Shown here piece by piece: positions 39,889 to 53,400 of a stretch of DNA of 64,000 bases (positions within the stretch are counted from its first letter, which is position 1; every line of letters begins with the position of its first letter). The position numbers and the translations under genes are program-made. A model generated the notes under the pieces. That model saw only the letters and a program-made list of their open reading frames with translations. It was not told where the DNA came from and searched no databases. The DNA is from Cruorifilaria tuberocauda (taxonomy: Eukaryota; Nematoda; Chromadorea; Rhabditida; Onchocercidae): the NCBI GenBank assembly GCA_013365365.1, contig JABVXU010000018.1:186001-250000 (forward strand), read 5' to 3'.

Positions 39889-40854
39889 ATGTTGACGAAG
39901 ATGGTTAGGGAGCATGACGTTGCTCAGCAACTAAGAAGAGAAATGCAAGGTAAATTCCTTTTCAGATATTTTCCCTATTCTGGATCGATAAGTACATGTT
40001 ATCGCTGTTTTTTTCGATCTAGTTTCATTCGTATTGTTTAGTTATTTTAATTAGCATTTTGTGATTTATTTTGACCCACTCAACTACTGGAAGATGGAAT
40101 TTCCTGTAAAATAGCAAAATAATTTAAATCATTTTCAATACAGAAAAAAGGAAAAATGAAGCCATCGTAGCGGCGCAGAGTTTAACAGGTGCTGTCGTCG
40201 ATCATCTGAATTACTTGTTAGTCCTTTCATCACTAAATATAAACTTTTGTGTGCTTTGTTCTCTCCGAATTCATCCTTCTTGTTTAATATGTTTTGCACT
40301 TCCTTATTTTAGTATTTATCTCTCGTATTCCATTTATCGGATTCCCGAAGTTCTCAAATCACTTTTTTCGCACTTAATCCATTTCAGCGTTTCTCAAGCT
40401 TATAACAATCAGAAACGGCTGGACGTAGAAGTGAAAAAGTTGGAGAAAAATGCCACAGAACTTGCACATCAAACGGAACAGTGGATACAGATTACTGATT
40501 CACTCAATCAAGCTTTAAAAGTTTGTTTTTAAAAAATCGATCAAATAGCATAACACCAAATGGTGACGCTTAGATTCACTGTTGCAAAAATTTTAGCGTA
40601 ATGTTTAGCGAGAAATAGGTTAAGAAAAAAACCATCAATTGAAATTTTGTACTGCTTTGGTTAGTGAATTGAATTAGATCTAATACAGCTTGAGAGCCGA
40701 TCTTAGCAGAAAAAATGCTGTTTTCTTTTCTATTATTTTTCAGGAAATTGGAGATGTTGAAAACTGGGCAAGGACGATTGAAACCGATATGAAGATTATA
40801 TCGAGTACATTGCAAGCAGTTTTCGCAGGTAGCAGAGAGTTTTCTCACTTATAA
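39889..40854 (+). CDS. blos-1: BLOC1S1 (BLOS1/GCN5L1), subunit of BLOC-1 and BORC complexes
   Basis: Small coiled-coil subunit shared by BLOC-1 (lysosome-related organelle biogenesis) and BORC (lysosome positioning). Exons: 39889-39949, 40144-40216, 40388-40520, 40744-40854. They total 378 nt, or 125 residues, the usual family length. Recognisable stretches are [39 protein letters not shown] and [13 protein letters not shown], which follow the human protein nearly residue for residue. The C-terminal tail after VFAG is lineage-specific. All junction phases agree. The start follows an acceptor-like TTACAG by 8 bases. It is the second of four plus-strand genes. Confidence 0.97.
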
Positions 40855-43596
40855 TTCATTTTTTAGTTTCTTTTAAGTGAAAATCTAATAAAGAAGCATT
40901 TCCAGGAAACACTAATTGACTTGAATTAAGTTACACCATGATATTTATTTGAATTTTTCATTTCTTTATTTGCTGGGCGCAACAAATTCTCAGCCTCTTC
41001 CAGAAATGTTTTAGACTTGAAGTTCTACACTCAGTTTTCCTAATGCTACAGGTGGCAGACTTTGATTTTTTGTTAAGGACATTTATCATTCTCCTCGACT
41101 TTTCTTCACTACATTTTTTCCATTTTGGAATTACGTGAGAATAGCTACATTTGATTTCAATAATTTTTGGAGAACTTTTGTAAAAGTTTCTTTAGAAGTA
41201 CTATTACTTTTATTTTCATTGCTTCCAAAAGATCAAATGTGGTTTCATCATCCACATGAGTCAAAAGCTTACAAGAAATTGCGCCATTTACAGGAAAAAG
41301 TAATTTTCAGAAAAACAATCATAACTTCGCGATTTCGTCAGTCAACAGATCAATTTCTTTCATAATAGTTTCTTTTTGCGCGATCTTTTTCGAGTTGTGT
41401 CTCATCTGGATTTTCCAGTTCTGATTCTTTCCTGTAATTATTCCTATTGTCTTTTATTTATGAAAGATTATAAGAATGTAAAAAATATACAAAATATAGC
41501 GGTATAGTTAAAATAAAACAAAATTCAACATGCAGAAATTAATCAAAACTTACGCTTAATACTGAAAGATAATTCGATTAAAGTTAATGCAAAAAATGCA
41601 GTGCATAATTTACCTATAGCATTTTTATATCTCTTAGATAACTGTTCAAATTGTTAATCCTCTTTTCAATACACCTACAAGAAGTAGTGGGATCACTTAG
41701 CTTGTGAAACGTTTTGATGAAACAGCAGTATGAATTTCTCGAAAGGATAGATGAATTAGAGGAGTGCCACAATCCAATATCTGAAAGGATAAATTGCCAG
41801 ATATAAATTGCATCATTGTAATAAAGTTTTTTTTTTTCATACGTTTCTTCATTCTAGAAAATAAAGATACAGATTTCTGTTAGTTCGAAAATAAATTGAT
41901 AAAATAAACATGAGACGAAAACTGACACGACTAACGATGACGAGGTGAATATCGCGCAATACAGTGATACCATTCATTATATTTTCTGCTCTCGCAAAGG
42001 ATCTATCATCATAAGAAACCTGAAGAAATGATTCAAACTTAAATTGCATAAGGGAGATTCAAGACAACAAATCCATGTCAAAATAACAAATGATTTACGC
42101 AAAATTAAGATCAGGAGTTCTTTGTTCACACCATATTATCAATATATGTGTATACTCATTTATCAAGTGTTCATTCTTCATTCATTTTAGTTTGGAGGTT
42201 TTCATTTTCTTCGTATGTCCCGATAAATAATTACAGAAACGTTAAAAATCTAGAATAATCTGTTGAATGTATCTATATATTATTGACCTAGAGGTAGAGA
42301 ACTACGAATCCCAACTTTTTTCTTTTTCATATTTCGTCCTCATTACTTACTTTCTCTTTTTTTCTAACTGCAATCCTACTGATCTGCCCATATTCATTCT
42401 TGCACTGCTTTCCTTCTTCGACAATATTTTCCGAGCTGACGAGAATTTCTATTCAATCAATTTGAACTTTGTCTTCAGTTTTTCAAACAATAGAACTCTC
42501 TTTTATGATCATTTTTATAGAAATGCGCAAGTGACTAATAGAGTTATTTTCACTGCTAAATTTGGCAAATATCCTGTAAATTAAAAGGTTTTTCAGTCAA
42601 AAGCGTTTATGATTACTTAATTGTTTTATCGGCTAATTATATTATAGGCTAGTTATAATCTGCAGCATCATATTAACATCAAACATTATGCTTGATTTTC
42701 AAAATATTAGGTGTTGTCCCATAAATAATTTGTTTTCTATAGTATCAAACATTATATCGATTTCTTCGCAATTAATTCATATTTAAATTTCACAGATCAT
42801 TCAGATTTTCAGCTAAATTAATGCTTACTAGTCTAAATAAATGTCATGAATAATCAACAAGACTGTGAATGATTGACACTATCCTTAACTTGTCTGAACT
42901 TAAATAACCTTAGGATAAATGTTTTTCATTACGAACTACCAGGTGGACTGTTGCAACCTTTATCAAGTTTTAACGCTTCGGCTCAAATTCTATTTGCGAC
43001 ATTTCTTACTGCGTGTTGGTGGTGGATTTAGAGTAAAGTAAACGAAGCAGTTAGGTAGATTAGCGGAGATAAATTGATGATACGTTGTACGAGTAGAATA
43101 CATCTCTGTTCAAATATTGGTGTGAACTTATGATATTTCTAGAATTTGTTGACACTAAATAGAAATTGATATTATTTTGAATAGGTGCTTCCAAATATCG
43201 CTACTTCTTTCTTTTCTATTTTTCCAGCACGTAAATGAGTTGCACTGGTATATAGTGCATCGATCACGTGGTTGCTGTACCTTCCATTCTCTTGTATTAT
43301 TTTTAGAAATATTCAAGATTAGAATTTTTTTACGGCATTCATTATTTGCATATTATAGACAGTTCGATCTCTCGGATCTTAAAATTCAATGAATTTTCTT
43401 ATCGTATCGCATAAGAGCTTTGAGTTAAGCTTCTATCATATCCCGCTGATATGATATTGTTTTTAGTGCATTATCATGCCCAAATAAGATTTCATGCACT
43501 TGAGTTTCATGGATTTATTGTATATTAAAGGTTTTTAGTTTTTGGAAATGTCTCAGTGTTTTGTGATATGATAAGACTGTTAACGAACCATTTGAA
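40855..43596. other. BLOC1S1-ING intergenic region
   Basis: 2.7 kb. It holds the inverted ING exon fragment at 41965-42045. The open frames at 41135-41365 (76 codons) and 42267-42584 (105 codons), both plus strand, show no recognisable family. The first has a protein-like stretch rich in His, Lys and Arg, but no splice partner that I could find. Confidence 0.5.
41965..42045 (-). pseudogene. Inverted decayed copy of the ING PHD-finger exon and its intron edge
   Basis: On the minus strand, an intron-like ATTTCTTCAG is followed at 42019 by GTTTCTTATG and then CCTTTGCGAGA and GAATGGTATCA. These match the start of the last ING exon (45945 onward) and the 3' end of the intron before it. A hand alignment gives about 49 identities over the first 56 exon positions, with a 1-bp deletion that breaks the frame. 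A zinc-binding Cys codon is changed to Tyr. Similarity fades after that. Because intron sequence is included, this is a DNA-level duplication, not a retrocopy. Confidence 0.8.
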
Positions 43597-46103
43597 ATGG
43601 ATGAACCCAAGCCGTCTACAAGTTACGAAGGACTCGATAATATATCACCAAATGCGAAAGACCTTGTGAAACGCCTATTTGATGCAGTGGACATAGTCCA
43701 GGTTGGGACATTTTCATATTTGAGCTTTCAAAAATTTGAGATATTAATGAAAGTAGTTTAAAGAGAGAGAATGAGAATTTTTTAGCACAAAAATGTTACT
43801 ATAAGTTACCTGAGCAAGATGTTGAAATTTGTAAATGTTGACTATTAGAACTATTAAAATGTTGACTCCTTATCTTCTTATGATCTCCTTACGAATAGAA
43901 CTGTTTAATTTTATCATCGATATCGACTAATGAAATATGATATAGATCTTTAGTTCAAATTTAAATAGTAAGTTTATGGAATAAGAGTAATAGCTTTTAT
44001 TAATATGTTTTTCTGTTAAAATAAATTTGTTTTATTTAGTGAAATCCCTAATTATTTTTGTCGTGGCTTGCATGGCTTGATATTCAGAACTTTTTCCTTA
44101 AATATGAAGGATATTCAGAAACCGTTACAAAAAATGGTTGAGTTAGATGTCGCCTATCAAGCGGTCATGCGAGAGGTAGAGAGGATTCAGGATAGTTTAA
44201 ATGAAGGATTGGTTAGTACTTCGTTTTAATAAAATAGAGAATTCCTTCATTGCTAGTAGATTTTTCTCTTTTTTAAATGTATTTTCAAAGCAATGCAAGT
44301 TTTTCTAAGTTAGTTGCTTACGATGAAGCGGTACCGTTCCAATTATTTACGAAATCAAAATTTATTTGTTTCTCAAATGGTAATCAGCTAAAAATGAAAG
44401 ATTTTTATAGTCTATAAAATTTAAGATGGAAATGAATCGTGATCAAGTTGATGAATTATTTGATATCTTGGAAAATGAATTGCTTATGGCGCAACACTTA
44501 GCATTTTGGAAGTCTGGCGTAATGTTTGACGTAGATATGAGGTTGCAGAACTTAATTGGTCGACAAATTGACCCACAACAAAGCAAGCGTAAACAGTTTT
44601 AATTGAAAAATTTTTAATTAGCCATTTTAAAAACAGTGAAAATAACTTCTTGAACTTTCATAACCAATTATCCTTTGCTGTATAATTTTTTGAAAAAATG
44701 ATTCCGAAAAAAAGAGTTTTGCTACTAAAAAAATTGAACAATGTAGCTGAAGTGATTGAATAGGATCTCATCAATGTAGAACTTGTTGTCGAAAAGGGAA
44801 AGGAGAGCAGAAGATAGCAAGACGAGGAAGAGGAAGAAGTCAGTGGCTTATAATTAGAAAGCAGGAGAAGTTAAAGATGTAAACAGAATATGAAAAAATG
44901 AGAAAGAATTAGCAAAGAGGTGGCAAAAAAGGGAGGAAGAGAAATTTTGTTCGATGAATGCGTTTCACTCAAAAATAACTCCCCCCGCCCCCTCCCCTAC
45001 TTAATATCATGAACACAATTATCTCATAACTATCTTCGTTAGCTGATGCTTTGATTTTGTGGTCGTTTTAAGAGTTATTTCTAACATCTATAATTGACTG
45101 TCCTTAAAAATTCCTTCCATTCTATACAACTTCGCGACCTAAAAGCATTATTTATGTTTGTAATGATTTTAATTCGTTAATTGTTACGATCATTTCTTGC
45201 AGAACAGATAACCAAACCAAAAGGACCTCGATCAAAACGTCAAGCTCCAATTACAAAAGAGAATGTACGTCGGATCGAAAGGGATATCCGACCAGAATCT
45301 GTCGTAAAAGGAAAAGTAAAAGATTCTCCGTCTCCACCGCTAGCATCAGATCAGGTTGATACTTATTTCTGTGTTTAAGTGATCTGCTTCTATAAGATTT
45401 TTCTTCGCAAGTAACTAACAAACTCTCATTATTTAACAATTCGTCTGGTCGCTCCCAATTAAATAATTAGTTATTCATACAATTTCATGAACAATCTTTT
45501 TGCTAAATCCTTGAATTACTTTCATATTAATAAATTTTCCTTGTCTCTACAATAATTAATGGTACTTTCATTTTAATTTCAAGATAAAAATTGAAAAAAT
45601 TGTTATTCATAATTTCCTCTAATTCGCACCTTCTCTAGAATCATTCAACAGATAATTTTTGGTTTTTAACTTCCAATGTGTTTCTGTTTAGTATTCACCG
45701 GGACGTCGGAAAAAAATGAAAGCACCAGAAATGAACGAAGGACGTTCGATACAAAAGAAACGTGGTGCGGGAAGGCCGCGTTTGCCGAGGAAACCCCGCC
45801 AAGCAAATTCTGCTGGAACAGAAACAGCAGAGGGCGGAAATGTTCTCGATACCTTATATTGTTTATGTCGTCAAGTAAGTACACATACAACACAAATATA
45901 TACATGAACTAGACCACATATTTTAATTTGAATTATTTCTTCAGGTTTCTTATGGGGATATGATCCTTTGCGAGAATAGAAAATGTAACGAATGGTATCA
46001 TTTTCCATGTGTCCAGCTGAGACAGAAGCCGAAAGGTAAGTGGTATTGTCCACATTGTCGTGGTGATAGATGCGATGTAATCAATCCTGATTTGATAGAT
46101 TGA
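43597..46103 (+). CDS. ING-family (ING1/2-like) PHD-finger chromatin protein
   Basis: ING proteins read H3K4me3 and act in histone acetyltransferase or deacetylase complexes. Exons: 43597-43701, 44119-44211, 44411-44588, 45203-45354, 45692-45874, 45945-46103. They total 870 nt, or 289 residues. The N-terminal helical ING domain (about 10-110) has [17 protein letters not shown], matching the family MRELD region. A basic linker has an AT-hook-like [13 protein letters not shown] at 200-212. The C-terminal PHD finger runs from Cys233, with the order [32 protein letters not shown], all C4HC3 ligands present. The Cys-to-His spacing is one residue shorter than in human ING1. Exon 3 could instead begin at 44426, but TTTTTATAG at 44410 is the better acceptor. 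Which ING subtype it is remains an inference. Confidence 0.92.
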
Positions 46104-47767
46104 CGACAGGGTATTTATTTATTTTCATCTATCTATTTACCTTTTCCAAATTATGAGTTAAAACAACTAACACCCTAGGTATTCTCTCAGACAATGCTTA
46201 TGATTTATTTTTGTGTGTTGAATTTGTGATCAAATGCTCCGAGATTTTCGTTAATTGTTCCAAGTTGCGTCGGTAATTTGCGCTTTAAATAGTTAGGATT
46301 TCTGCATATTTAATTGGAATAAATTGGCTTATGACTGAAAATCGATTATGATTACTGAAAAGTTTTCTTAGTGGAGGAATTGAGTGATGTTAATTGTTAA
46401 GTTATTGTGTTCTAACTTCTGTGACATTTTTAAAACTGAAAGATTATTTTCATTAGATATCATATTTATCCTGCCATTTTTCTTCTTTTTAAGGTGTTTG
46501 TTTGAATTCGGGTGAAAGCGAAAGTTGTACCAATTTTAAATCTTTTAATGCATATTTGTATGAATTCATATCCAAAGGAACAAAAATCTGTATTTTTGGT
46601 CATTTTCTGCAGCAAAAACATGTGAGAAAATGTTTTTTATTTCAGTTATAGAACTTATTGCGAAGTCTTCAGTGTTTGTGGACAAATCTTTCTTGCTTTG
46701 TGTTGTTTTATGCTTCCTAAAGGATGTCTAAATTGGTTTGCAGAAAAAATTCTTTTGCACTAGCTATCTTTTATAACATATTCCCGATAATATTTTCTCC
46801 TTGTTCTTCATATATCCAATGTCTGCACATATTCAGTTGATACTTTTTTTAAATTTAATTTCCCCTTTTTCACTGCTTATTATTTAGGTCTGTGATTACA
46901 TATTTTCTTTTTAGTGCGAAATTAAAAATACTAAATTTAAAAATTGACAACGTTGTATAAACTACGCATTTATCTTGTCATATATTTTCTAATTGTAACA
47001 CATTGTACTTCTATTACGAATTATTATGGTTCCAAATCGGAATGTAAGACAAAGCTGGCACAGCACCTCTTAAGCAAGATTGTCCATGTAGCATTACAAT
47101 TGTCATTGTTATTAGTTAATCTCATCAAAGTGTGGTGAAAGCAAAAAATGAATATGTTGATTACTTTGTTTCATACAATAATAATTGATTCCTATTAATT
47201 AGAAAGATATTTCTCAGCTTATATTCGGGTATAACTTCGCAAAAAATGATATCAGTAATTGTAAATTCACGCATTTCACACGTGTTTTGTGTTTGTTACA
47301 TTTGCATTAAATGCATTATTATGGAAAATATATAGCAAATGATTCCTAGGCAGGACTCTTTGTAGTTTGCTCTAATTTATGTATTTCTTTAGTGTTTCAT
47401 ATTCTTTGTATGTTGTCATCATACGGGAAATAAAATTTGCACTTGGTGCATAAAAATTTCAAAAATCATTTTGTCCATTTCTATTTTCGAATACATTCCG
47501 ACTATGTTATATTTTTCTATTACAAGGTATTGCTTTTAGATGGACAAGTAAGCACATTGGCAATATTTACCCTTATCCATTTTCGGTATCACAACTTGCG
47601 AAATTGAAGAAAATACTGTTGCTCTTGTTGATACAATGTTGTTTAAGTGATATAGTTTATAAGAATGGGAGCGGAAGGAGAAACTTCATATTATTACATA
47701 TTATAAGTTATCCTTTCAAGTATTGGATTGCAACAGTCTCTAATTCATTCGAAAACTCCATGTCGCC
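46104..47767. other. ING-PYM intergenic region
   Basis: 1.66 kb holding the ING 3' UTR and PYM 5' flank. There are T-rich runs and no recognisable exon. The 64-codon frame at 46944-47138 has no supporting features. Confidence 0.5.
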
Positions 47768-49132
47768 ATGTCAGCAAAAGATTTTATTGGTGACGTTCGT
47801 ATAAAAACTAGAACTGGTGAGTTAACATTGTGCTTAAGTTTTTTCTGAAAACTGTTAATGCTTACATTACATGCCATTAGTCAACGTCTTTTCAGCAGAA
47901 ACTGACAGATGATCATGTTAGTAAAAACGGAATTGTTTGTTTGCTATTACTTCAAGCGCGTAAATTTCGCATGATGTTTTTCGTCTCTTGAAGTTGTAGA
48001 TAATTGTGCTCACTTATATCGATGATCATTTTGCTTATTAATAAGGGAATATTCATTTTAGGTGAAACATATATAGCAGCTTCGCAGCGTGCTGATGGAA
48101 CGTGGAGGAAAGCAAGAAAAGTAAAGGATGGCTACATTCCACAAGAAGAACAGCCTCGGTACGAATCACGCGGTCAGCAAATGAGCAGCAAAACTACATA
48201 CCCCGTTGGTTGGTCGCCAACCGATGTTGTCAAATCCAAAAAAGTAATTTTTTATTCCGGGGCAAAACAATGATTTTGAAATTCACCAAGAGTAATATTT
48301 TGAATCCTATTGATGATAAATGGAAAATGAAATTATATTGGCTGGAATGATCAAAGTTAAAATTTCTTAAGAATCGCGAAGATTTTGAAAAAATCATAGT
48401 GTAAAAATACATCTTGTAAGCATTTAGAATAACTAAACCTATTAATACATGAAACAAAATGCTTTGGGTGAATTGTTATTGCTATGTTACATGTAACTTG
48501 ATTTTCTGCAATAATCACCTCATAGAGCAAAGGAAATTTTACATGATCATCTCATCATCCAGCTATTCGCTAAAGTGAACTGATGATCATCCTTCGAACC
48601 AAATGATAAAATCCTAAATATTTTTCCGCATACCAACTGCTCAGAAAGTAAACGGTGCGGAATTTAGTTCTTTCATTCAAATGTTTTCAGAAAACTAAGG
48701 AACAAGAATTGAAAAGACCGATTGCTGCAACTTTGAAGCTAAATGCTCCCATTACTCCTCGTGAATGTATTGAAAAGAAAATTAACAATTTGAACAGGAA
48801 GCTACGAGATATAGAAGTGCTACAGGTAATTATGTATTTCGTTCTTTGCATTAACTGGCTTTAATCGAATTACCTTTTAATAATAACCATAATTTCGATC
48901 AATTTCTGCATGTTCAATTTTGTTTTACTTGAAATACCACTGCATTTTGCTGCATATTTTTTACATCATTGTGTTCTATTCATTGCATATAAGACAGTAG
49001 AAATCATTACAGGAAAGAATCAGAAGTGGAGAACTGGAAAATCCAGAAAAAACACAACTCGAAAAGATCGCGCGAAAAGAAACTATTGCGAAAGAAATTG
49101 ATCTGTTGACTGCTGAAATCGCGAAGTTATGA
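47768..49132 (+). CDS. PYM1: PYM: partner of Y14-Mago, exon-junction-complex disassembly factor
   Basis: Cytoplasmic factor that binds the Mago-Y14 dimer and the small ribosomal subunit to strip exon junction complexes from translated mRNA. Exons: 47768-47816, 48062-48243, 48691-48825, 49013-49132. They total 486 nt, or 161 residues. The N-terminal Mago-Y14-binding segment is clear at about 17-45: [19 protein letters not shown] then [10 protein letters not shown]. The C-terminal half is a charged coiled coil ([16 protein letters not shown]) as in human PYM. It is shorter than the ~204-residue human protein, lacking much of the middle. An out-of-frame ATG lies 8 bases upstream of the start. 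Confidence 0.96.
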
Positions 49133-50485
49133 TTGTTTTTCTGAAAATTACTTTTTTGTAAATAGCGCACTTTTCCGATAAATCACACATAGCAAAGAAA
49201 ATCGCACTGTCATGGAACGGGTTCCAAATTATCCATACTAGAGGAGCATATATATAACTTGATCTAATGGAAATTCGAAAATAGATTATCTTTGTTTTTG
49301 CAAACTTTGTTAATTCCTAATGTTTATATAATTCATATTATTGCAATAATTCATATATTATTATTGCGTACGTTTTGCAAATCATATTTTATTTTACTTT
49401 TGATATTTGAACATTACGCATAAAACATCACTTTTACATCTTATTGCTTTTTTGAGAATTTAAGTTCCTATGGAGATTTAATTTTGATTTTTGAGAATGC
49501 AACGACAATTTAGCATATCCTTTTCATTCGGATGATTTTCTCTTTTATATGATGTGTTTCGAAAAATATATTTGCTTTACAAATCTTAATTTGGCTAATG
49601 ACTGAAGAGGATTTGTTGTTGGTACTTCGTGTTAGTGGTTTTTCATGTTCAATCTCTATTTTTTTTTCATTGCAATATTTGTTAAAAATACTCAGAGGAA
49701 ATATTCAGACAGTTAGTTGGAACTTTATACAAAAATATAGGGAAAAATATTAAGATCAATGCAAATGTAAACGCAAAACAATTTATAACATTTAAGAGAC
49801 TTAAGAGATAAAGTTAAAGCATTATATAATTTAAACCTGTAGAAACTATTTGACACCTTGTATGATTTTCGATTCCTATAATTGCAGTCCTGATTTTTTT
49901 GCACAGTACTACAATATGCTTTGAAAAATGAGGTTAAATTTGATACAAGAGACTTATCATAAATGGGGTTTTAATATTTGCTACTTCGTCATTAACGAAA
50001 AGAATTTCCTCGCATGATTCCCAAACATTCACTCTTCTTGTTTATTTCTTCAAATAAAGTTGAGAAATGAGGCTAAAATTCGTTGAAGGTGTAGTACGCT
50101 TGTAGTACGCTAAATATACAATTTTCATTAAATTATGCATTAAAAATTTTGGATCAAATTATGATAAAGTAAAAAGTCTGTAATTCATTTCATTATATGC
50201 CTAACAAAAAATTTCCATTTTATATTATTCAATCAAATCACTGACAACATTATTGACAAATATTTACTTCCATTTAGAATCATTATTGTAATATTACATT
50301 CTGTAAATTAGAACATCAAATTGAATATCATTTTAAGTTTTACATGCTATGGATATTTTCAATGATTAATCCTAGAATGATATAATCTATTTTGAAGTGA
50401 TACAATTAATGGCATTCATTTAAACATTTTTACTACATTAGCGTATGTTTTAGGAAGGTATGGATATCATATCACATTCTTAGAT
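49133..50485. other. Convergent region between PYM and vab-7 3' ends
   Basis: 1.35 kb between two convergent genes, expected to hold both 3' UTRs. No other gene was seen. Confidence 0.5.
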
Positions 50486-53400
50486 TCATAAAAATGATTT
50501 CGATTCAGCGGATGATTGTAGCGACGTGGATTCAAGGGATTCTTGAATTCGATTTTGAGTTGATTCAGCACTGGTGGCAGCTTCATTGATACATATTGTT
50601 GGCCGAGGTATTATTCCCACATTTCCTCCTGTACCTACCGTCACTGACCCGAACATTGAACCACCGGTAGCAAGAAATGGACGTGTAATACTGTAAGAAT
50701 GATTTATAAATTTAATTTTTTAAATTTGAAAATATAGGAGAATTCAAAGAAGAAGGGGTAATTTCACTGCTGGTCTTATTATCATTCATCTTATTAATCC
50801 TTTCAATTGATTATCATAGATTAATATTAAAATTTAACAGTACGGTCATGATGAAGATATATATGCAATTTCTTTCAAACTCTTTATCATTAATCATTAC
50901 GCAATGCTTTAGTTTGCCGTAACTATTTTACACTTTGTTAAAGAATGGATGGTTTTAAATTTTTAATTTTAAACTTTTCAAAAATGCTCAACCTCGGATC
51001 ACACAATTTAGGTATCAGAGATGACCTCCAAGCTTCGTAGCAAAATGGATTAAGAAAATATGCAGTAACATGGTGATCAAAGAATGGCCAGTGCAGTGAT
51101 GCCATCTTTTGTCTTTTATCTTTCATACGTCGATTTTGAAACCATACCTGAAACAAAGCCCATTCAAAATAAAGATGTCAAATTAGAAAGTATGGAGCAA
51201 TTATTGAACGAGAATATTTAACACTTATGATACTGTAGCAGGAATTCAGAGATAATTGGAACAATTTTCAAACAGATAAACAGACGACAAAATGAGAATG
51301 AGAAGTGCCAAATTTATCGCAGACAAATTCAAAGACAAGATTTTTCAAGTTTCACTATTTGAACTTTTAATCGAGCTAGTATTACTGCCATTCTCACTGT
51401 GTGAATGCTAGCATTTGAAATATATCAATTATCTCTTCCTGCACTATCTAATGTTTAATTTTCTTCAGTTTAATCTTTCAATAAAATTTATGATATCAAT
51501 GTGTTTGTCGAATTGAACTTTCTGTTATCATTATCATGAAAATTGCAATTAGAACATATCATCTTTTCAGCATGTACTTTTGAAATTTCATTATTGAGAT
51601 CACTGATTCAATAGAATGAGAACACCTGAAGAATTTCCCAACACAATGAAAATTAAATGGAAAAGAAATTAAGATAGTGAAAATGAGAAAAATGGAATGA
51701 TAATAATATTAAAAAGGTGGCAGATGTTTTTTCACTACAAACTTTTACAATCTCATTGCTCATGAAATTGCCATAAATCCAATAAATCCATTTGCTATTC
51801 CTGATAAGAATTATTTTGATTGTAATTATCATTTATATAATCATTGATTTATGAATAAATCATCTACCTCTCCTATCATCTTTTCAACGATTACTTTACG
51901 AAAGAATATTTTCTATTGTTTTGATAGGACTTTTTTTCTTGGTTGAAATTACAGTATGCCATCAAAGAAATGATTTGAATATTTGGTGATTATTTGAAGA
52001 GAAAAATTAGTGAATGGATACTTATAAAGTCGGATGGGGTGGATTGTTGTATTTTGATAAATTGTCAATTTTGAGACGAATATGGAGAAAGTATTTGAAG
52101 ATAGAGATGGGCTTAGAAATATTCATAAATTTCATTTCCCCTCTCTTCTCTCTCCCTTTCTCTCTCTCTCTCCCTCTTCATTCTCTTTTTCATGCTCGAT
52201 TACATATCATGAATAAGGAACGATAACAAGGATGATAGCCTAAAATGAGAAGACAAGAATATCAGTCTTTGCAAGCAATTAAAATGCGAAAAAGTACAAG
52301 AGACTGGCTATAGAGTATTGAAATCTTTCAGAAACCAAATAAATTGGTTGCTTTCGATTTAAGCTGTTTAACTGAAAAGCTTTAGCGAAAGAGGCATATG
52401 ATTTCAATATCATTTAACGCAATTCATTTTCCTTCACAAAGCATTTCTCATACAAATTGATGTCTCAGGGGGAAATAATTTCCTCTAAATCTACAGTAAC
52501 TGACTCTAGAAGTTGTTTAGTATGAGTTTAGTTTAACTAAAATAGCTGTAAGAAATCCCATTAATCATAAATCATCCTAAATTATGAATGCTAAAAAAAA
52601 GAAATAAAAGTTATTTTTGTTCAAAAAAATTTAATTTTAATCTTTGATAGTCATATGAATAGATTTTAACATAATACTTGTATTATTAAAATGATCAAAA
52701 TGGCTCAAGATGAATTAGAATAACTACATAATATCTCTTCAATGAATTATGCTACTAAATTAATTATGGTACCATAAATCCTGTAGGATTTATAGATTGA
52801 TTCAGAAATAGAACAAATTTTCTTCAAAAATAAGTATAGAAATGAGCAAATGATTAAAGACAATTAAGAATGAAGAATTTCACTTTACCTTTATGGTACC
52901 TTCAGGTAAATTAAGTTGCGTTGCTAATTCACATCTTTTTGGCCGTGATACATAATTCTCACGTGCGAATTCTTTCTCCAGTCGACTGATCTGTTCACGA
53001 CTAAATGCCGTCCGATAGCGCCTCATTGTTCCATCATCCCGAGATTCCGCTGTAACCTATGCTTATATTCTTTGCTCTTTTAAATAACGGTAAATTATTG
53101 AAATGAAATGAAATAAAACTTTGCAGTTTGGAATTCAGACCGGATTTTAACTCTTAATTGAATTACAATCAAACTAATACTCTTTAATGCATTCTAAATT
53201 ATAAAATAATTCAAATATTTTCAATTTTGAAGTGATCATACTGAAAATTTGAATAAAATATTAATAAGCAATTATTTTTCTTAATTTATCTTTATAATTT
53301 CAGTGTGATACTCTCTTCCGTTTCTTGTAAATTGAAATTTGCTCTTATGAGACGATTATTGTCTTTGAATTGCTAATTTTACTGAAGGTCATTTCTTACC

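Noticed and set aside
41135..41365. 76-codon frame with a protein-like His/Lys/Arg stretch
   Set aside because: No recognisable family and no partner exons. It could be an untranslated part of BLOC1S1 or chance.
42267..42584. 105-codon plus-strand frame
   Set aside because: Phe/Tyr/Leu-rich, with no motif and no splice context.
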